Positions 1 to 12,374 of a stretch of 64,000 bases of DNA are shown here, one piece after another (positions within the stretch are counted from its first letter, which is position 1; the number at the start of each line of letters is the position of its first letter). The notes under the pieces were generated by a model, which searched no databases, was not told the origin of the DNA, and was given only the letters and a program-made list of their open reading frames with translations. A program made the translations under genes and the position numbers. The stretch is from Papilionanthe hookeriana x Papilionanthe teres (Eukaryota; Streptophyta; Magnoliopsida; Asparagales; Orchidaceae): NCBI GenBank assembly GCA_022702705.1, contig CM040423.1, positions 113,207,738-113,271,737 of the forward strand, read 5' to 3'.

Positions 1-1264
1 GATTAGTAGAGTAGATTTAGTGTGTTTTAAAGGAAGGAGTTGTGGAATATTTACTTAGGGTTTCTTCACACTTATCTCATTTCTAGTGAAGGGGAAGGTG
101 GGTAGAGAGTTCTAAGTAAGAATCCATTATTTGTTATTAAATTAGATAGATTTAAACCCTCTAGAGTTGCACGACTAGTCCTAGGGAGTCTTGTAAGAGA
201 AAGGAAGTGATTCAAAGGAACTTCAAGAGTTTGGTGGAGAGGAATTTGAGATAAGTTTTTATCTTTGTACTACATTTGGCTTTAATTTAGACTTTTTGTG
301 TTTCTACAAGATTTCTACTTTAAATTATTTTTTTTTGTGTTTTCTCCATGAATTCTAAGTAGTTTTCTATATATTTTTCCTTATAATGAAAAGTAATTAA
401 GTGTTGGATGGAAGTTGTGGAATTGTTGAACTTTAATGCTAGAATAAGTTGTGATGATTTAACCCTTGTACTTCATTTACTTCTTGATTTGGCCAATTAA
501 GATGTTAACATTTTTTTTAGAACATATAAGACCCGTGATGGTTTTGTCTCAGTCAACTAATGGTAAAAATCACATGAGATTGTATGGATGAGAATGTAAT
601 TCATATAATTTAGTGTAAATAAATAAGGAAACATACTTTAAAGGGTGTAGAATTGGAGGACTTTAGGGTGACAGACTAAAGCCTCCAATTTGGTTTATTA
701 TTTTAGATATTGATACGAGATGTTAGACGCCAAGTGGAGGGAAAGGAGGGAACTCTAGTGTGAGAGATAGTATGTTCCCTACCTAACCTGTCTTCAAAAC
801 TATTCAAACTTTAAACTAGCCAATGTTCTTTATAGCATCTCTAGTAAGGATAAAGAACAATATTATTCCTTTTTGGCACAGCACATTTTGATTACATCCA
901 CAATCGAACTCCTATGTTATTATTTATTCATGATAAGGAAAAAGATAATTTCATTTATACTTCTTTTACTTTACAAAAATCTCTTTAAAGCTAGTTAATT
1001 ATTTACTTTATTTCAAAATATAATAGAATTACCAAAAGGAATCAAAATTTAAATCCTACAATAATATCTATAGTTTAAATAAGTATCTTTTTCTATATAG
1101 ATTTTGTGAACTAATTACTTATTAAAAATTTACAAGATTTCTTGTGGGTTCGATATTTTGGGGCTTAATCAGAATGTCCTATATTACTTGATAATGATAC
1201 GTATACTTGCATAGAATCCCAAAATTTAAATATTCCAGATGAACTCTTATTTACGTCAGAGTTA
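1..1264 (+). mobile_element. Athila-type LTR, 3' portion (element A1)
   Basis: This block matches, with many changes, the 3' two thirds of the LTR at 24042-25865. Shared stretches include the sentence-like run around 190-300 (compare 24740-24840), the 'agggtgacagactaaagcc' region near 665 (compare 25230) and the terminal 'gggttcgatattttggggctt' near 1146 (compare 25720). The 5' part of the LTR lies left of the window. A degenerate primer site follows directly at about 1271. It belongs to the same decayed element as the gag pieces at 3349-3611 and 20321-21123. No coding capacity is seen. Confidence 0.75.
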
Positions 1265-1270
1265 AGTTTT

Positions 1271-1288
1271 TGGCATCGTTCTAAAGAA
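1271..1288 (+). other. Degenerate primer-binding site of A1
   Basis: TGGCATCGTTCTAAAGAA lies 6 bases past the LTR end, in the place of the Athila tRNA-Asp-type site. It is a decayed version of the site at 25872-25889. Confidence 0.5.
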
Positions 1289-1320
1289 AGAAATTTATTT
1301 AGAGAAAAATAGAAACTTAT

Positions 1321-1323
<3 letters not shown>

Positions 1324-1371
<48 letters not shown>
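1324..1371. repeat. (TA)n microsatellite
   Basis: An uninterrupted run of TA dinucleotides, about 48 bp long. Confidence 0.97.
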
Positions 1372-1373
<2 letters not shown>

Positions 1374-1611
1374 CATTTATTAGATGCTAGGTTTCTTCCT
1401 TTTTTGTTTGGTCCTAAAAAAGTTTTACTTTGTTTTTGTTGGTATACATGTAACCAGGGTGTCCTTATCTTGCTTAGTTAGGTAGTTTTGAAGTAGCTTT
1501 TATTTTGGATGTGGAGACACTCTAGTATTAGAGGTCTTCCAGCTGATTTTTGTATCTGTAACCTTCCTTTTTAATCTAACATGTAGGGAGCTATACTTGC
1601 TCCTTTTGTTT

Positions 1612-1614
<3 letters not shown>

Positions 1615-1680
<66 letters not shown>
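1615..1680. repeat. (TA)n microsatellite
   Basis: A run of TA with one TG interruption near 1668. The short tyrosine/isoleucine ORF over it on the minus strand is an artefact of the repeat. Confidence 0.97.
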
Positions 1681-1681
<1 letters not shown>

Positions 1682-1914
1682 ACATAATAAGATAGATTGG
1701 GATCTGTGGTGCATAGTAGTGTGAAGGTAGTCATGTGTAGAGTAGAGTGGTTGTAGTGATGTGCATAGTAAAGTGAATGTAGTGATTTGTATGATGAGGT
1801 ATGGGGCTGTGAATGGCCAAGTTACATAGGGTCTTCTTAAGGCATCATGATCCTATATGAACTCTTTTTTGAGCTTCAACATGTTGGTATTAACCAACGC
1901 AACCAAGTGTTGAG

Positions 1915-2085
1915 GGTTTGAGACAACCCATGTGAGACTTCACAAATGAGTCAGAAGGTGGTTTGAAAATCTAGGCGGGAGTGGATCCCATCACTAGTCT
2001 TTTAGGATAATCAATAGGAAAGTTCTATGGCTAGATCCTAAGTTATAGGAGAAAAACTAGACGTCACAAAAAATTAGGTCAACTA
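1915..2085 (-). repeat. Fragment of the 5' terminus of a Tat-family LTR
   Basis: Read on the minus strand this starts TAGTTGACCTAATTTTTTG. It then follows the order of the first 200 bases of the 38190 LTR: 'ggatctagcc', 'tttcc..ttgat.atcctaaaagactag', then a region parallel to 38290-38320. It is clearly related but divergent. No matching LTR body was recognised on its left, so it is a truncated relic inside the A1 leader. Confidence 0.55.
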
Positions 2086-2094
2086 GGGAAAGTT

Positions 2095-3348
2095 GCTACT
2101 CTTGTGGATAATTCAAGTTTTATTTTATGTTGTTTACTCTTTTTTATTTCTTGCAATGAAGACCTGCATTGATTTTGTGTTTATGCTTTTCCCAAAAGGG
2201 TTTTCTTTGTGGTCTTCTAAGATATTTTTTCTGTAGTGTTTCTCATTCTATCATGATCTATGTTACTCCTTAACCTCTAATCTTAATTTACTCCTAGTCT
2301 GGCCAACTAGGTTGTAAAAATAATTGTGAAACTATGACTGCTAACAATCACATAGGTGAAAAGAAGGGTTAACCACATAATTTTGAAAGAATAGAGACTT
2401 TCAAATAGAACTTTTCAATCCTTCTAGAGATCAGAATAAACATGTGAGATGCCATGGGGATTGTGCAAGCCTCTACATCACATATTAAATGCTTTGTTTT
2501 TGCCTAAGCAAAGGCATAAGTAGGAAAATATCCGTGATTGGCAACAATCATGTATGAAAACATTTTGGAATTCCACAATCATTACAATTTATGAATCATA
2601 GATGCATGAGCCTCATCTTTCTTCAAAGAACTCTTTATAATTTTTCCCACTTTCTTCTGTCTCTGCTACTTGTGCACTATTCTATTTCATTTGGTTTAGG
2701 ACTTAAAAACTACTTTTGTGAAACCACTAAATTAAATTAATCAGATTCGTAAACTAGAGATTTTTCAGTTAGAATTATTAGTAATCTTTCCTTATGGGAT
2801 CATTATGTGATACTCCTTAACCTCATTATTTTTTTATATGTATACTTGTGTTGTGTTGCCAACTTACTTTGCGGTAAGTTTAGCTGGCCAAGCTTTTGGC
2901 AACTTTGTCAGGAAAAGGAGTCAATAATTGTTTCTGATAGTATGAGAATTTTATTTAAAAATTTAGGATCTAAGTTTGGCATTTTTAAAATATTATTTTG
3001 TTCTGTTATTTCAACTTTCTATGTTGCATAATTGTTTTTCTTGTATTCCTTGTAGATGTCAAAAAATTTAAAGGATGAAAAAAAAAATAAAAAAAAAGAT
3101 AATAAATAAAAAATAATTTTGCTGTTAAATTATTTTCTGTTTGTATTATTTTCTTTCACATATAGTGTATTGCCTTTGCATGCCGGTTTGTTAACTGACT
3201 TGAGTGGGCTTGTGTGATAGTTTGCTGCATTATTTTAATTTAACCTATTTAGTGGAGTTGAGGTTGACCTCACCCTTTTGATCCTGAGATTGGTTGCCCA
3301 TTTTGATGTCTTAGAAGATCATAATTAATTTTTGATACACTAGTCCGA
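2095..3348 (+). other. A1 leader or unassigned repeat DNA
   Basis: This AT-rich stretch lies between the LTR-terminus fragment and the A1 gag. It contains pyrimidine-rich tracts and a 'ccttgtag|atg'-like site at about 3049-3058, but no ORF that resembles a known protein. Position suggests a 5' leader of the Athila element disrupted by insertion, but part of it may come from other repeats. Confidence 0.35.
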
Positions 3349-3611
3349 ATGGCTAACCCTAATGCTTCAACCATGAAACCACTTAGGGATTTTGCCAACC
3401 GTTTTATTGAAGAGATCCATGTGAGCATCAACTATCATACTGTTGAGGCTAACTCATTCAAACAACGTCTGACCATAATTCAAATGACTCAAAACAACTG
3501 CTTTGGTATTCATTCCACAAATGAACCCAATTTTCACTTGGCCAAATTCTTGAACTTTGCATCTCCCTTCGATACAACAGTGTCTCCAATGATGCTTTTG
3601 GACTGAGGCTT
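3349..3611 (+). pseudogene. Athila gag, N-terminal piece (A1, part 1)
   Basis: The translation from 3349 has the Athila gag order: PLRDF near the start, NSF followed by a hydrophobic stretch ending in N-x-FG, then EPNFHLAKFLNF. These parallel PLRDY, NSFELK, NNQFG and EDPNLHLANFLE in the better copy at 26010-26441. Gag packages element RNA in the cytoplasmic virus-like particle. The reading frame slips near 3590, where 'VS-DAFGLRL' is split between frames. It then stops at an insertion point and resumes at 20321 after the 16.7-kb intruder. No native start codon is assigned. Confidence 0.75.
3607..3611. repeat. Target site duplication GGCTT, left copy
   Basis: GGCTT directly precedes TGTTGACC, the start of the inserted LTR. 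The same five bases follow the LTR terminus CCGACA at 20315. The interrupted Athila gag reads across the two copies. Confidence 0.85.
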
Positions 3612-4069
3612 TGTTGACCTCACTTTTGGTTGAGGTCTAGTCTCTCTTTAGAATAGCCTAGGGTCTAGCCATAGGACCCTCCTGGTGACTTTCTTAGAAG
3701 ACTACTCATGGCACCCCTCCCCATAGAAAATAAAACTTTTCTCACTTCACTGGGAGTTTTCATATGCTTAAGGCCCGACCTCCAGTTTTTGGGAGGAAGA
3801 GACCAAGCATAAGGAAGCCCAAGGCAAGTCACCTATAGGTGGTCAGGCCATTGGATCTACTCTGGGAGGTCTTGAGTTTACACTACATTCACACTACACA
3901 CTCACAACCCTAAACAAAACACATCACATTTTAATCCCCTAACTCTTTGGAAACTCTTGTAAGTGGTTTTTTCCAAGCTCTTAGCCTCAGGCTAGGGTTT
4001 GGCTAGTACCAACACATAGGGGACCAACTGAGGGTGACCTTTGGTCCATGGCTCAACATAAACAATTTC

Positions 4070-5200
4070 ATACTACTCATCTTCAACCAACCCCAATTTG
4101 CCCAAACATTCCAAATTTCTAGGCCCTTTACCCAAAAATTCACAAAATACTTAAAATGCACCCAAAACCCAAAAGTCCCCCAAAATTTCCAAAATCACCT
4201 AAATTACCCATAATTCTTCAAAAATAATCCCAAAATACTCCCTACCACTCAAATCAACCAAAATTACCCAAAATTACCAAATTTCCTCAAAATTGCCCAA
4301 AAAGACCAAAACGCCCCTCTTAGCCCAAAATTCCAAAAATTCTAAAAATTCTCATAAATTCCTAAAATCTTCCAAATATTCTCAATTTCATTTCTCTCAA
4401 CTACCACATGACCCAATTTGGCCAATTTAGCCCAATTTAACTAAAAGCCCCAATTTGACCCATTTAACCCAAAAATGCCCAAATTAAACCCAATGTCTAC
4501 CCAATTGACCCCAATCTTGCCCAATTTAAATTCCAAACTTTAATTCAACATTTCCAATACCAATCTAAACCAAATCTAAGCCCAATTCAAGCCACATTTG
4601 AATTTAATTCCACTTGAAATCCAAAATACCCAATTTTACCTAAATGATCCAAAATCCCCAAATTGACCCATTGTCAACCAATTCCTTCAAATTTCAATCC
4701 TAAAACCTTCATAACACTCCTATGGACAACATGCAACATTCAATTGCCCCCAATTTGGACCTTAGCACAATTCAAACCCATTTAAACCAAAATATCCAAA
4801 TCTAGCCTAATTTGAACTCTTCTCCAAAATCATTCAAATTGATTGACCCAAACTTCAAATTGGCACCGAATTTATGTTGAGAACTCTTCATCACACTCCC
4901 CTAGACCATTTGAGACTTTCAATTGGGTCTAGCCCAACCTAGGCCCAAGTTTAGCCCAATTTGCCCAAATTAACCAAAATCCCAAAATCCACCAAATTAA
5001 ACCCCCAAATGAACTCAAAACCACTCCAAATTTTCATGAGAAATCTTTATTACAATTATCTACACAATGTTCCTCAATATACTTGGGCTCCATTCAAGCT
5101 CAAACCCAAGTTAGCCCAATTTGAACCCAAGGTGACCCAAATGAACCCATGATCTAACTTAACCAAATTGAACCAAATGTGACCAAACCAACCCCTCCAC
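4070..5200 (+). repeat. C/A-rich, G-poor low-complexity block in U3
   Basis: Dense irregular repeats of CCCAA, CCCAAAT and ACCCAATT, with very few G on this strand. The same kind of block occurs at the same LTR position at 38760-39760 and 58060-59060, and inverted at about 32560-33830. Confidence 0.85.
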
Positions 5201-6021
5201 AACTATTAAGTTGACACTAGGGGCTGGGCTAAACCCACCTAGCCCACCCTAGTAGAGCCATGGACCAAAGGTCCCCCAAATTAGGGTATCTCATCCATTA
5301 AATGGTTAAATCTAAGAGATGTTTGCCACAATGCCTTAACCATTAAAACCCATTGCACTCATGGCCTGCCCTCTGGTGCACCTGACCCACTGGCCACCTT
5401 CCCTGGCCTGGCTGGCCAGCTTAGTGGTTGGAAAATGCCAAAACAAAGAGCCACCTCCCCATTAGCCAAACCCAAATTCCACCCCATAGCCAGCTCAGCC
5501 CAAAATTACCACCAGAGCTCTTCTTCTTTCTACCTAAGCAGCACTTTGCACTCAAAGCCAGGCCCTGAGCTCCACCAGGCAGCCATGGCTACAAAATCAC
5601 CCCCTCACGGCCAAAATCAAACTGAAATTTTCTAAAGAAAATCTGCCAAAATCTCACCAAAGCCTCTCTAGACCTCCCTAAGAACATTCCAGCCATTTTC
5701 CTTCTATAGTCCTCATTGCCTGAGCTCAACTTCAGAGCTTAAATTTGGTCAGAAACCAGGATACTTTCCAATACACCTCCACATATCACCAAATCTCAAT
5801 TAACTGCACCCACACCTTCACAGCAGTGAGAGAAGAAGATTTGCCATCAATGCCCCATCACAGAAGGCCTTTGAACCGGATTTACATCAAGCTCAAAATC
5901 GGCCTTGGTCACTTTCATACATAGGCAATTCACTAAGGCAAGAGGCTTTATCCCTAAGCTCCTCGGACTCCAATGAAGGTGTAGAGCATCTCTGATTGAA
6001 GCTTCACTTCACAAAGCCAAG

Positions 6022-6023
6022 GT
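6022..6023 (+). promoter_or_regulatory. Candidate splice donor in LTR
   Basis: CCAAG|GTATTG, at the position where the other three LTR copies have AAAG|GTATG or AAAG|GTGTG. Functional use is inferred from conservation only. Confidence 0.35.
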
Positions 6024-9000
6024 ATTGCCTCCTTCTTCTTCCCGAGCTTTTCTAAATTCTCCATGTAATTAGGTTTATTTAAACTGTGATTAGCTGTATA
6101 GATATGTTTGCCATTCTTAGACAAATCCATAAGATCAAAGTAGAAATGATTTGGTTGAGTCTAGGCTGAGATATTAGGGTTTTAGTGTGTACGGTTCTTG
6201 GGATGAACCAGTCGAAGACGATCAAGGAGCGCCGTCGGATCGCGCGTGTAATTCATGGACTGTCAGGATAGAGTCGGATCGCTATCAAGTACATAAAGCG
6301 CGATAGCTTGGACATCTAGTCAGATAGCGACGTCAAATAGAAGTGCGCCGCATGGTCTTTTAGAGCTGCCAAGGATCAAGTCAGTGTCGCGTGGTTAAGT
6401 AGGAAAATTCATATTTTCTGAATTATTTAAATTACCAGAACTTCAGAAATCCATATCTTGGCCTAGAAAAATCAAAAAATAAAAGAAAAATTCCCTGTTG
6501 CTCAGTGAACAGAGGAGAACAATTTGGAAATGGTTTGAAGTATTTTTTATGCATATTTTATTTTTAAAGATTTAAATATTGATTTCAACCTTTTAATTCT
6601 CCACTGAGCCACACATTTCACCATAGCTTGAGTTCTAGGGGTCCTATTCTATCTATTATAAGGGACCTTCCCTAATTTTTCCAAAGTTAAGGGGGATCTC
6701 TGTGAGGAGACCTCTATTTTTCAAGTTATTGGTCTGTTTTGGTATAAAATTGTAATAATTAAAATAATAATAAAAAAATGCAAAACAAATTTTGGTATGT
6801 CTCTTGTAATCAGAGGACCCTAGGATAATTATTTCATGGGCTAAATAACTAAGATATGCAATAATCACCAACTTGACCTAAAACAAGCTGTTAAATTATT
6901 GAGATAAGATAAAATTAAAAATAACCCAAAAATGACTCTCTACTGTGCTTCAGGGACATAGGAACTCCCGTAAAAATTTTGAAGTCATTTGGAATTAATT
7001 TAATAAGTTAAATGATTTCCTAAGTCCAATGGCATTTTAGGCACTTAAATGAATTTTAGTAATTAAAATACCAATCAAAAAATTATAAAATTAATTTTGG
7101 GAGTTCTCTGTGATCAGAGGAATTTTCTAAAAATAAAATTGGATTTTTTATAAAGTTTTCATTTTTGGTCATATTTTAATAATTAAAATATTAAATAGTA
7201 TTTAAAAATAAAAAAAATATTAAAAACATTAAATTATCACATTTGGTTTCCTAATCACGTAGGAACCATCCCCATAAATTTCCTCAGTCTTTAAGTTATA
7301 ATATCAATTTTTAAAGGATTAAATAAATTTTTAAAAGTCTAAAAAATTAATTTCTTTAATTTCGAACTAAAATAATTCTAATAATTAAAATAAAAATAAA
7401 AAAAATATGAAATTTAACATTTTGGGTTCCCTGACCTTAGAGGGACTTAAGAAAAATATAAAATTGAATTTTTAACCTTTAAAATATTTTATAATTAATT
7501 AAAACTCCATAAATTAAAATAATTCTAATAATTAAAATAAACTTCAAAAAACTATGCAATTTCGTCCAAAAGGTCCTCTAGTCTAGATTTACTTCCATTA
7601 AAAATTTTAAAGTAAAATATTTTTTTTTGATCAAGTTATTGAATTTTCACTAAAAACCTCTGTTTTTGCATTAAAAATAAATATATAAATTTAATTAAAA
7701 TTTGAAAAATCATATTTTCTCCTCAGATGTTTTAATTAGCTCATTAGTAACATAACATAAAAGTTTCAAAGTCATTTGAATTGAATTTAAGAAATTATGC
7801 AGTGAGCAGGCCCCAAGGGCAAAGTTGTAATTTTAGGGTTTTTTAGCCTTAATTAATATTTAGGCTTAAGCAAAGGGTAAAATGAGCAATTAATGATCCT
7901 AAATAATATGTTTGGATAATTGAGACATTAAAAGGACAAATGGTAGAAACCAACATCAATTTTGACATATCAAAACTAAATGTTTGGATTGTCCTAATTA
8001 GTTTTAATTTGGAAGATAATTAAACAAAATGATCCTTAGGGTTATGGGTTAATCTTGGAGGTTAATGATCCATTAATTCACACCCCTATTAGATATATTA
8101 AATGATAGCCCAATATTTTGATAAAAATTGATTAAACACATTTAACTTTTTCCAAAAAGAAATTATAATTGTATCTTTCAAAAATTTAAGGGCTTAGTAG
8201 TGAGCTAGACTTAATCAATCTTGCTAAAAGAAGTTAGAAAAACAAACATAGTCAAATTATAAATACTTAAAAAACACTACAAGCCCATTAATATCAAATT
8301 TCCCAAAAAAATTAACTTTGCCTAAAGGGGCCTTCACCCACATAATCTCTAAATGAAATAACAAATGATAATTACCCTGTCTTTCAGGTTAATTAAAAAC
8401 ACTAACTCACTGAGCATAAGGGTATAAAATAGACAAATTATTTAATTATTATGATAAGTTCAAAATTTCAAGGAAGCTCAAAAGAATTGTGAAACATCTA
8501 TGTATCTCTTAGAGGCTCTTCACAAGTCTTTTGGATACCTTGCAGGACTACTGCACCGATCATATTTATTAAATGAAAATATCTCAAATGAACAAATAGG
8601 ACCCACCGGGTTATGACCTAGGACTTGGTAAGCCAGTGAAAAACATATCCATAAGGTGTTACTTCCCTGCAAATATAAATATTTATTAAAAAGGATACCA
8701 AAGTTTCAGGTGGAGGAACGAGAAGACTCGCCAGGTACACTTTTATAAGTTTACATCTTTTTCTTCTCCCGTGTTTTATGTACCGCACTTTACCTTTCTT
8801 GCAATTTGCATGGTAAACAACATTGCCACCCTGCATGAAAATTGAAACCTTTAGGATAGCCACAAAAAAATGAAAACTAGCCTTAAAAATCATAACAAGA
8901 TAAAAATTCACCGCCACAACATTCAAAAATATAAAACAAGTCAAAATTTAAACACAAATAAAGCAAAAACTACAATTGTAACTAAATTAAAACGTTTCTT

Positions 9001-9640
9001 TGGATGATTGGGATTTTCTTTGGATGAGGTAAACCACGTGTTGCTAACAGGATTTTTTCCTTGGTCTAATTGAAAGTATGAAACTCATTAAATTGAGTTT
9101 AGAAAAATCATTTGGACTAAGTGAATCCGATGAAAATAGCAGTGCCGGGATGATGGAACTGTGGGATCTTAACTGGTGTTGCTATAATCAAATTTAATAT
9201 TCCCCTAATAAAATATTAAGACACCTCCATTCAAATATTTCTAAAACATGACACTTCTCTCTATTCCTCAATTGACATTTCTTTAAACTAAACCTGCTAC
9301 AACGTGGAGCTTGGAGCACACATAGTGGGCAGCACAGCCGTCTTCAACAGCAGAACTTGTCTGCACCAACAAAACCGTTTTTTAGTCTAAACAATAAGCT
9401 TTAGGACTTTGAGGTAGCTTACCTAGTGTAGTACAAAATCAATAGAAGAATATTGGATCTAGAAAGAAATATGAGGAACAATGATATAAATCAAACTGAA
9501 AATGAAGAGCTGAAAGAAAAATTAAAATTTGAGGATTTTATAGGAATCCCTAGATCTGGAAATGATTGGGCGATTGATCGAGGATTACTTAAATTGGAAT
9601 TTTGATCCAGGAGGAATCATTTTTTAGGCCCGCGATGTTA

Positions 9641-11562
9641 AAACCAAGAGCTTTAGGGAGGCAACCCATAGTTATCAGTGTGCTTTGATTTAGTGAGCTT
9701 GCGAGTCATGATTATTTATGTGTTGTTTTGTGTTTTCTTTAGTGTAGAATAGATTAATGTTGTGAGGTTATGCCTTGGTCTTTACTAAATTTGTATATGA
9801 CTTGTGGTAGTAGCAGGCTGACAAGTCTGTTATAACTCAATTCTCAACCGGAGTTGAGCATTATCTTGAAGCATGTAGAGTTTGGACTTGGACCACTCAA
9901 TGTCAACTCTATTTCTTCATTTATCTGACTTTGTTTTCACTAAGTAAGGTCATGAAATTGCTTAATGAACAACATATAAATGAACTCCACTATTTTTATT
10001 TACTAGATTATCATTATTAGTGTAGTTTCTTCCATTAGAAATGGAAAGTAAGGAGGGATAATGTGAGTAGAAAGGAGATCAAATTAACCTCAATTGATAT
10101 TTGTTTATGAATCTGCGAGTCTAGGTATTTTAGTTTGTGTGTTTGTGTTTGTGTTTGTGTTACAACAATTAAGAAATTTGAGTAACAAATAAATATATAT
10201 TCCTATGTCGATACATGTCCTGCTTATTTGACCTTTCTTTAGTTTAATTGTATTCTAGCATGTTTAGTTTAGATTTACTTTCTATTGCAAATTGTTCTGT
10301 CCTGATGAATACATGTAGATGTTTTTGATAGACATTTGTGGTAGATAGAATTTCTGAACTATTTTTCTTCCTGCTTATATTTTCTGTGCTAAATGTTATA
10401 CATGTTAAAAATCAAGTTTGAGGGTAGGAAGAAAAATATATTTTAAAGTTATTATACTTTCTTTTTAGTTTAATATTATTGCACGCATGTGTTAGGCTAT
10501 ATTTACTTTCTTCTGCAATCATTCTATCCTAATTATGCATGTATATAAATTTGATAGGATGTTGGAGTAGTTAGTAGATTTATCTTTTATTTTTCGTCCT
10601 CCAACATTTTATGGAACTAATTACAAAATATTTTAAAATTCATGTTTGGGGGGAATGAAAAATAAATTTTCTAAAACTTAAATTTTATTTGTCCTAAAAA
10701 ATGCTATAAATAAATTTGATTTTTGAATGAAAAATAATTATGATTATGAAGTTAAATTAAGGGAATAAAATTTTGAATATAGAAATGAGTAAGAAAATTT
10801 AGTTAAAATTTATAGTAGTGATGAAAAATTTAAAGTTAAATTTTTCTTAGTGAAGAAATGATAAATATTGTGTAACCATCTTTAGTAAGAAAATTTATAT
10901 TTTTAGAAAAATAGAAGGATTAGACTTTTGTTTTCAATATTTAAATTTATTTTATTGAAAAATAATTTTCAAAACTGTTATTATATTTCTAAGTAAAAGA
11001 TATATATCTACCTTATGCTTTAGGAAAGGAATGGTGGAATTCAAAATTATTAAAGGCTTATCCAGATATAGTAATCCTTGCCTAAAAAAAAAGAAAAAAA
11101 AATGAAGAAGAAATAAAAGAAAAAGAAAAAGAAAAATAAAAGAAAAGTATAGTATGTGAAAAAGGAAGGAGAAGCTTGAGGATTAAAGGGACGAATCAAA
11201 AATTGGTTCCACACATGAGCTTTTTAAAGTGCAAGATTTGAGAAAATCTTAAGCTTAAAAATATAATATAGTTAGTATAATTATTTTTAATAATGGTTTT
11301 TAAGTAAAGAGAATAAATGCCTAATCACTATATTTTGAAAAATTTAGAAGCATTTCTGAATTAGATAGCAACACATATTTTCATACTCTTTCTTCTAAGA
11401 GATTTCTAAACTTCAAATTGGTCTCATTTACTAAATTTTTTTTCTAAATTGGACTACTACATTTCTAGAACAAATTATTAGAAACTCCTAAAGAAACTCA
11501 TACGCATGATTTTCTTATGTGGTTTTACATGATTATAGTGTTACTTGAGGACAAGTAACGTT
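9641..11562 (+). mobile_element. 3' untranslated part of an Athila-like element (P)
   Basis: It opens with the 'gggaggcaacccatag' type of sequence seen downstream of Athila coding regions. It is AT-rich, with A-rich tracts near 11085-11150, and leads to a polypurine tract and an LTR start. Its order parallels, inverted, the stretch 17041-18360: compare 'agatatagtaatcc' near 11063 and 'aaggagaagcttgagga' near 11166 with the reverse strand of 17415-17480. No ORF is supported. The upstream coding part of this element is missing, because the junction with the long LTR lies at about 9640. Confidence 0.6.
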
Positions 11563-11577
11563 TAAGTTTGAGGGAAA
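11563..11577 (+). other. Polypurine tract of element P
   Basis: AAGTTTGAGGGAAAT-type tract directly before the LTR start TGATCC at 11579. It matches the tract of element M at 17024-17040. Such tracts prime plus-strand DNA synthesis. Confidence 0.7.
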
Positions 11578-11970
11578 TTGATCCACTTAAAAATTACCTG
11601 TTTTTAGTGTTCATTTCATGCCCACTTTATGCACATTTTTAAAGATTTTACACTTTAAAGGAAGGAATTTTTCATATTTTTGTCTTCAAGTATTGAAATA
11701 TGATTTTAAAGAAAATGAAGCAAAAACTATGCAATTTTGAGCAAAAATAAGCAAGGAAGAAAATTATGACCTAGTACATATCGATATATTTTTCTATGCT
11801 TAATCTATTTTACATTTCTCACATGTTTTGAATGAAATTATACTTTTGAAGAAGGTTTTTTATGTCTATTTTGTAGGTGAAGATGTTAGGAACGCAACGC
11901 AACTGAAATGGGTCGAAACGGAGTTGAAACGGAGCCAAACTGAGCAAAACAGTGGAGCTGCGCACAGGGT

Positions 11971-12284
11971 GGTGCCTAGGCGCCAAACCCGGTGCCCAGG
12001 CGCCAGTGACGATGAGAAAACGGCGCCTAGGCACTAGAATTAAGGCCTAGGCACCAGAGTCATCCAAAAACGGTTATTGGACGGATTTTTGACAACTTTG
12101 GGAGTTATTTTGACGGTGTTAAGTAGTTTCTAGACCTTCTAGAAGACTGGAAGTTACTCCTAAAATATAGGACATGTGATACAATGTAATTGGACACATT
12201 GGAATGGTTTTAATCGCGAAGAGGTGCAACCCAAAGTGAAGGGGTGCGAAGACTTGGTCACAGGAGTCTGGCGCCTAGGCGCCA
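11971..12284. promoter_or_regulatory. Cluster of GGYGCCTAGGCGCC palindromes in U3
   Basis: Near-perfect 14-mers at about 11971, 11991, 12022 and 12042, and a longer perfect one (TGGCGCCTAGGCGCCA) near 12270. All lie upstream of the TATA-like box at 12367. The function is unknown. Confidence 0.6.
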
Positions 12285-12366
12285 GAGTCGGTTTCTAGAA
12301 GATTCAATGAATGTGGACTACTTTTGAAGAGGTGCCTTAAGCAACCCTTAGCCATTTTCAGAGCTC

Positions 12367-12374
12367 TATAAATA
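12367..12374 (+). promoter_or_regulatory. TATA-like box of element P LTR
   Basis: TATAAATA, followed about 40 bases later by a CT-rich stretch as in a plant promoter start region. Confidence 0.5.

Larger units (their letters stand above)
3612..9640 (+). mobile_element. Long LTR of a Tat-family element (older relative of the AlkB-carrying family)
   Basis: It begins TGTTGACCTCACTTTTGG and follows the 38190-45422 LTR in order: U3 head, CCCAA-rich block (4070-5200), donor-like site (6022), GC-rich block (6180-6400), AT-rich stretch, and the conserved 'GTGCCGGGATGATGGAAC' motif at about 9143. Clear similarity ends near 9440. The last part up to about 9640 is assigned by position only. It is more divergent than the two younger copies, so it is an older member. 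Its 3' end was lost when another element joined at about 9640. Confidence 0.8.

Noticed and set aside
1500..1685. Tyr/Ile-rich minus-strand ORF
   Set aside because: A translation of a TA microsatellite.
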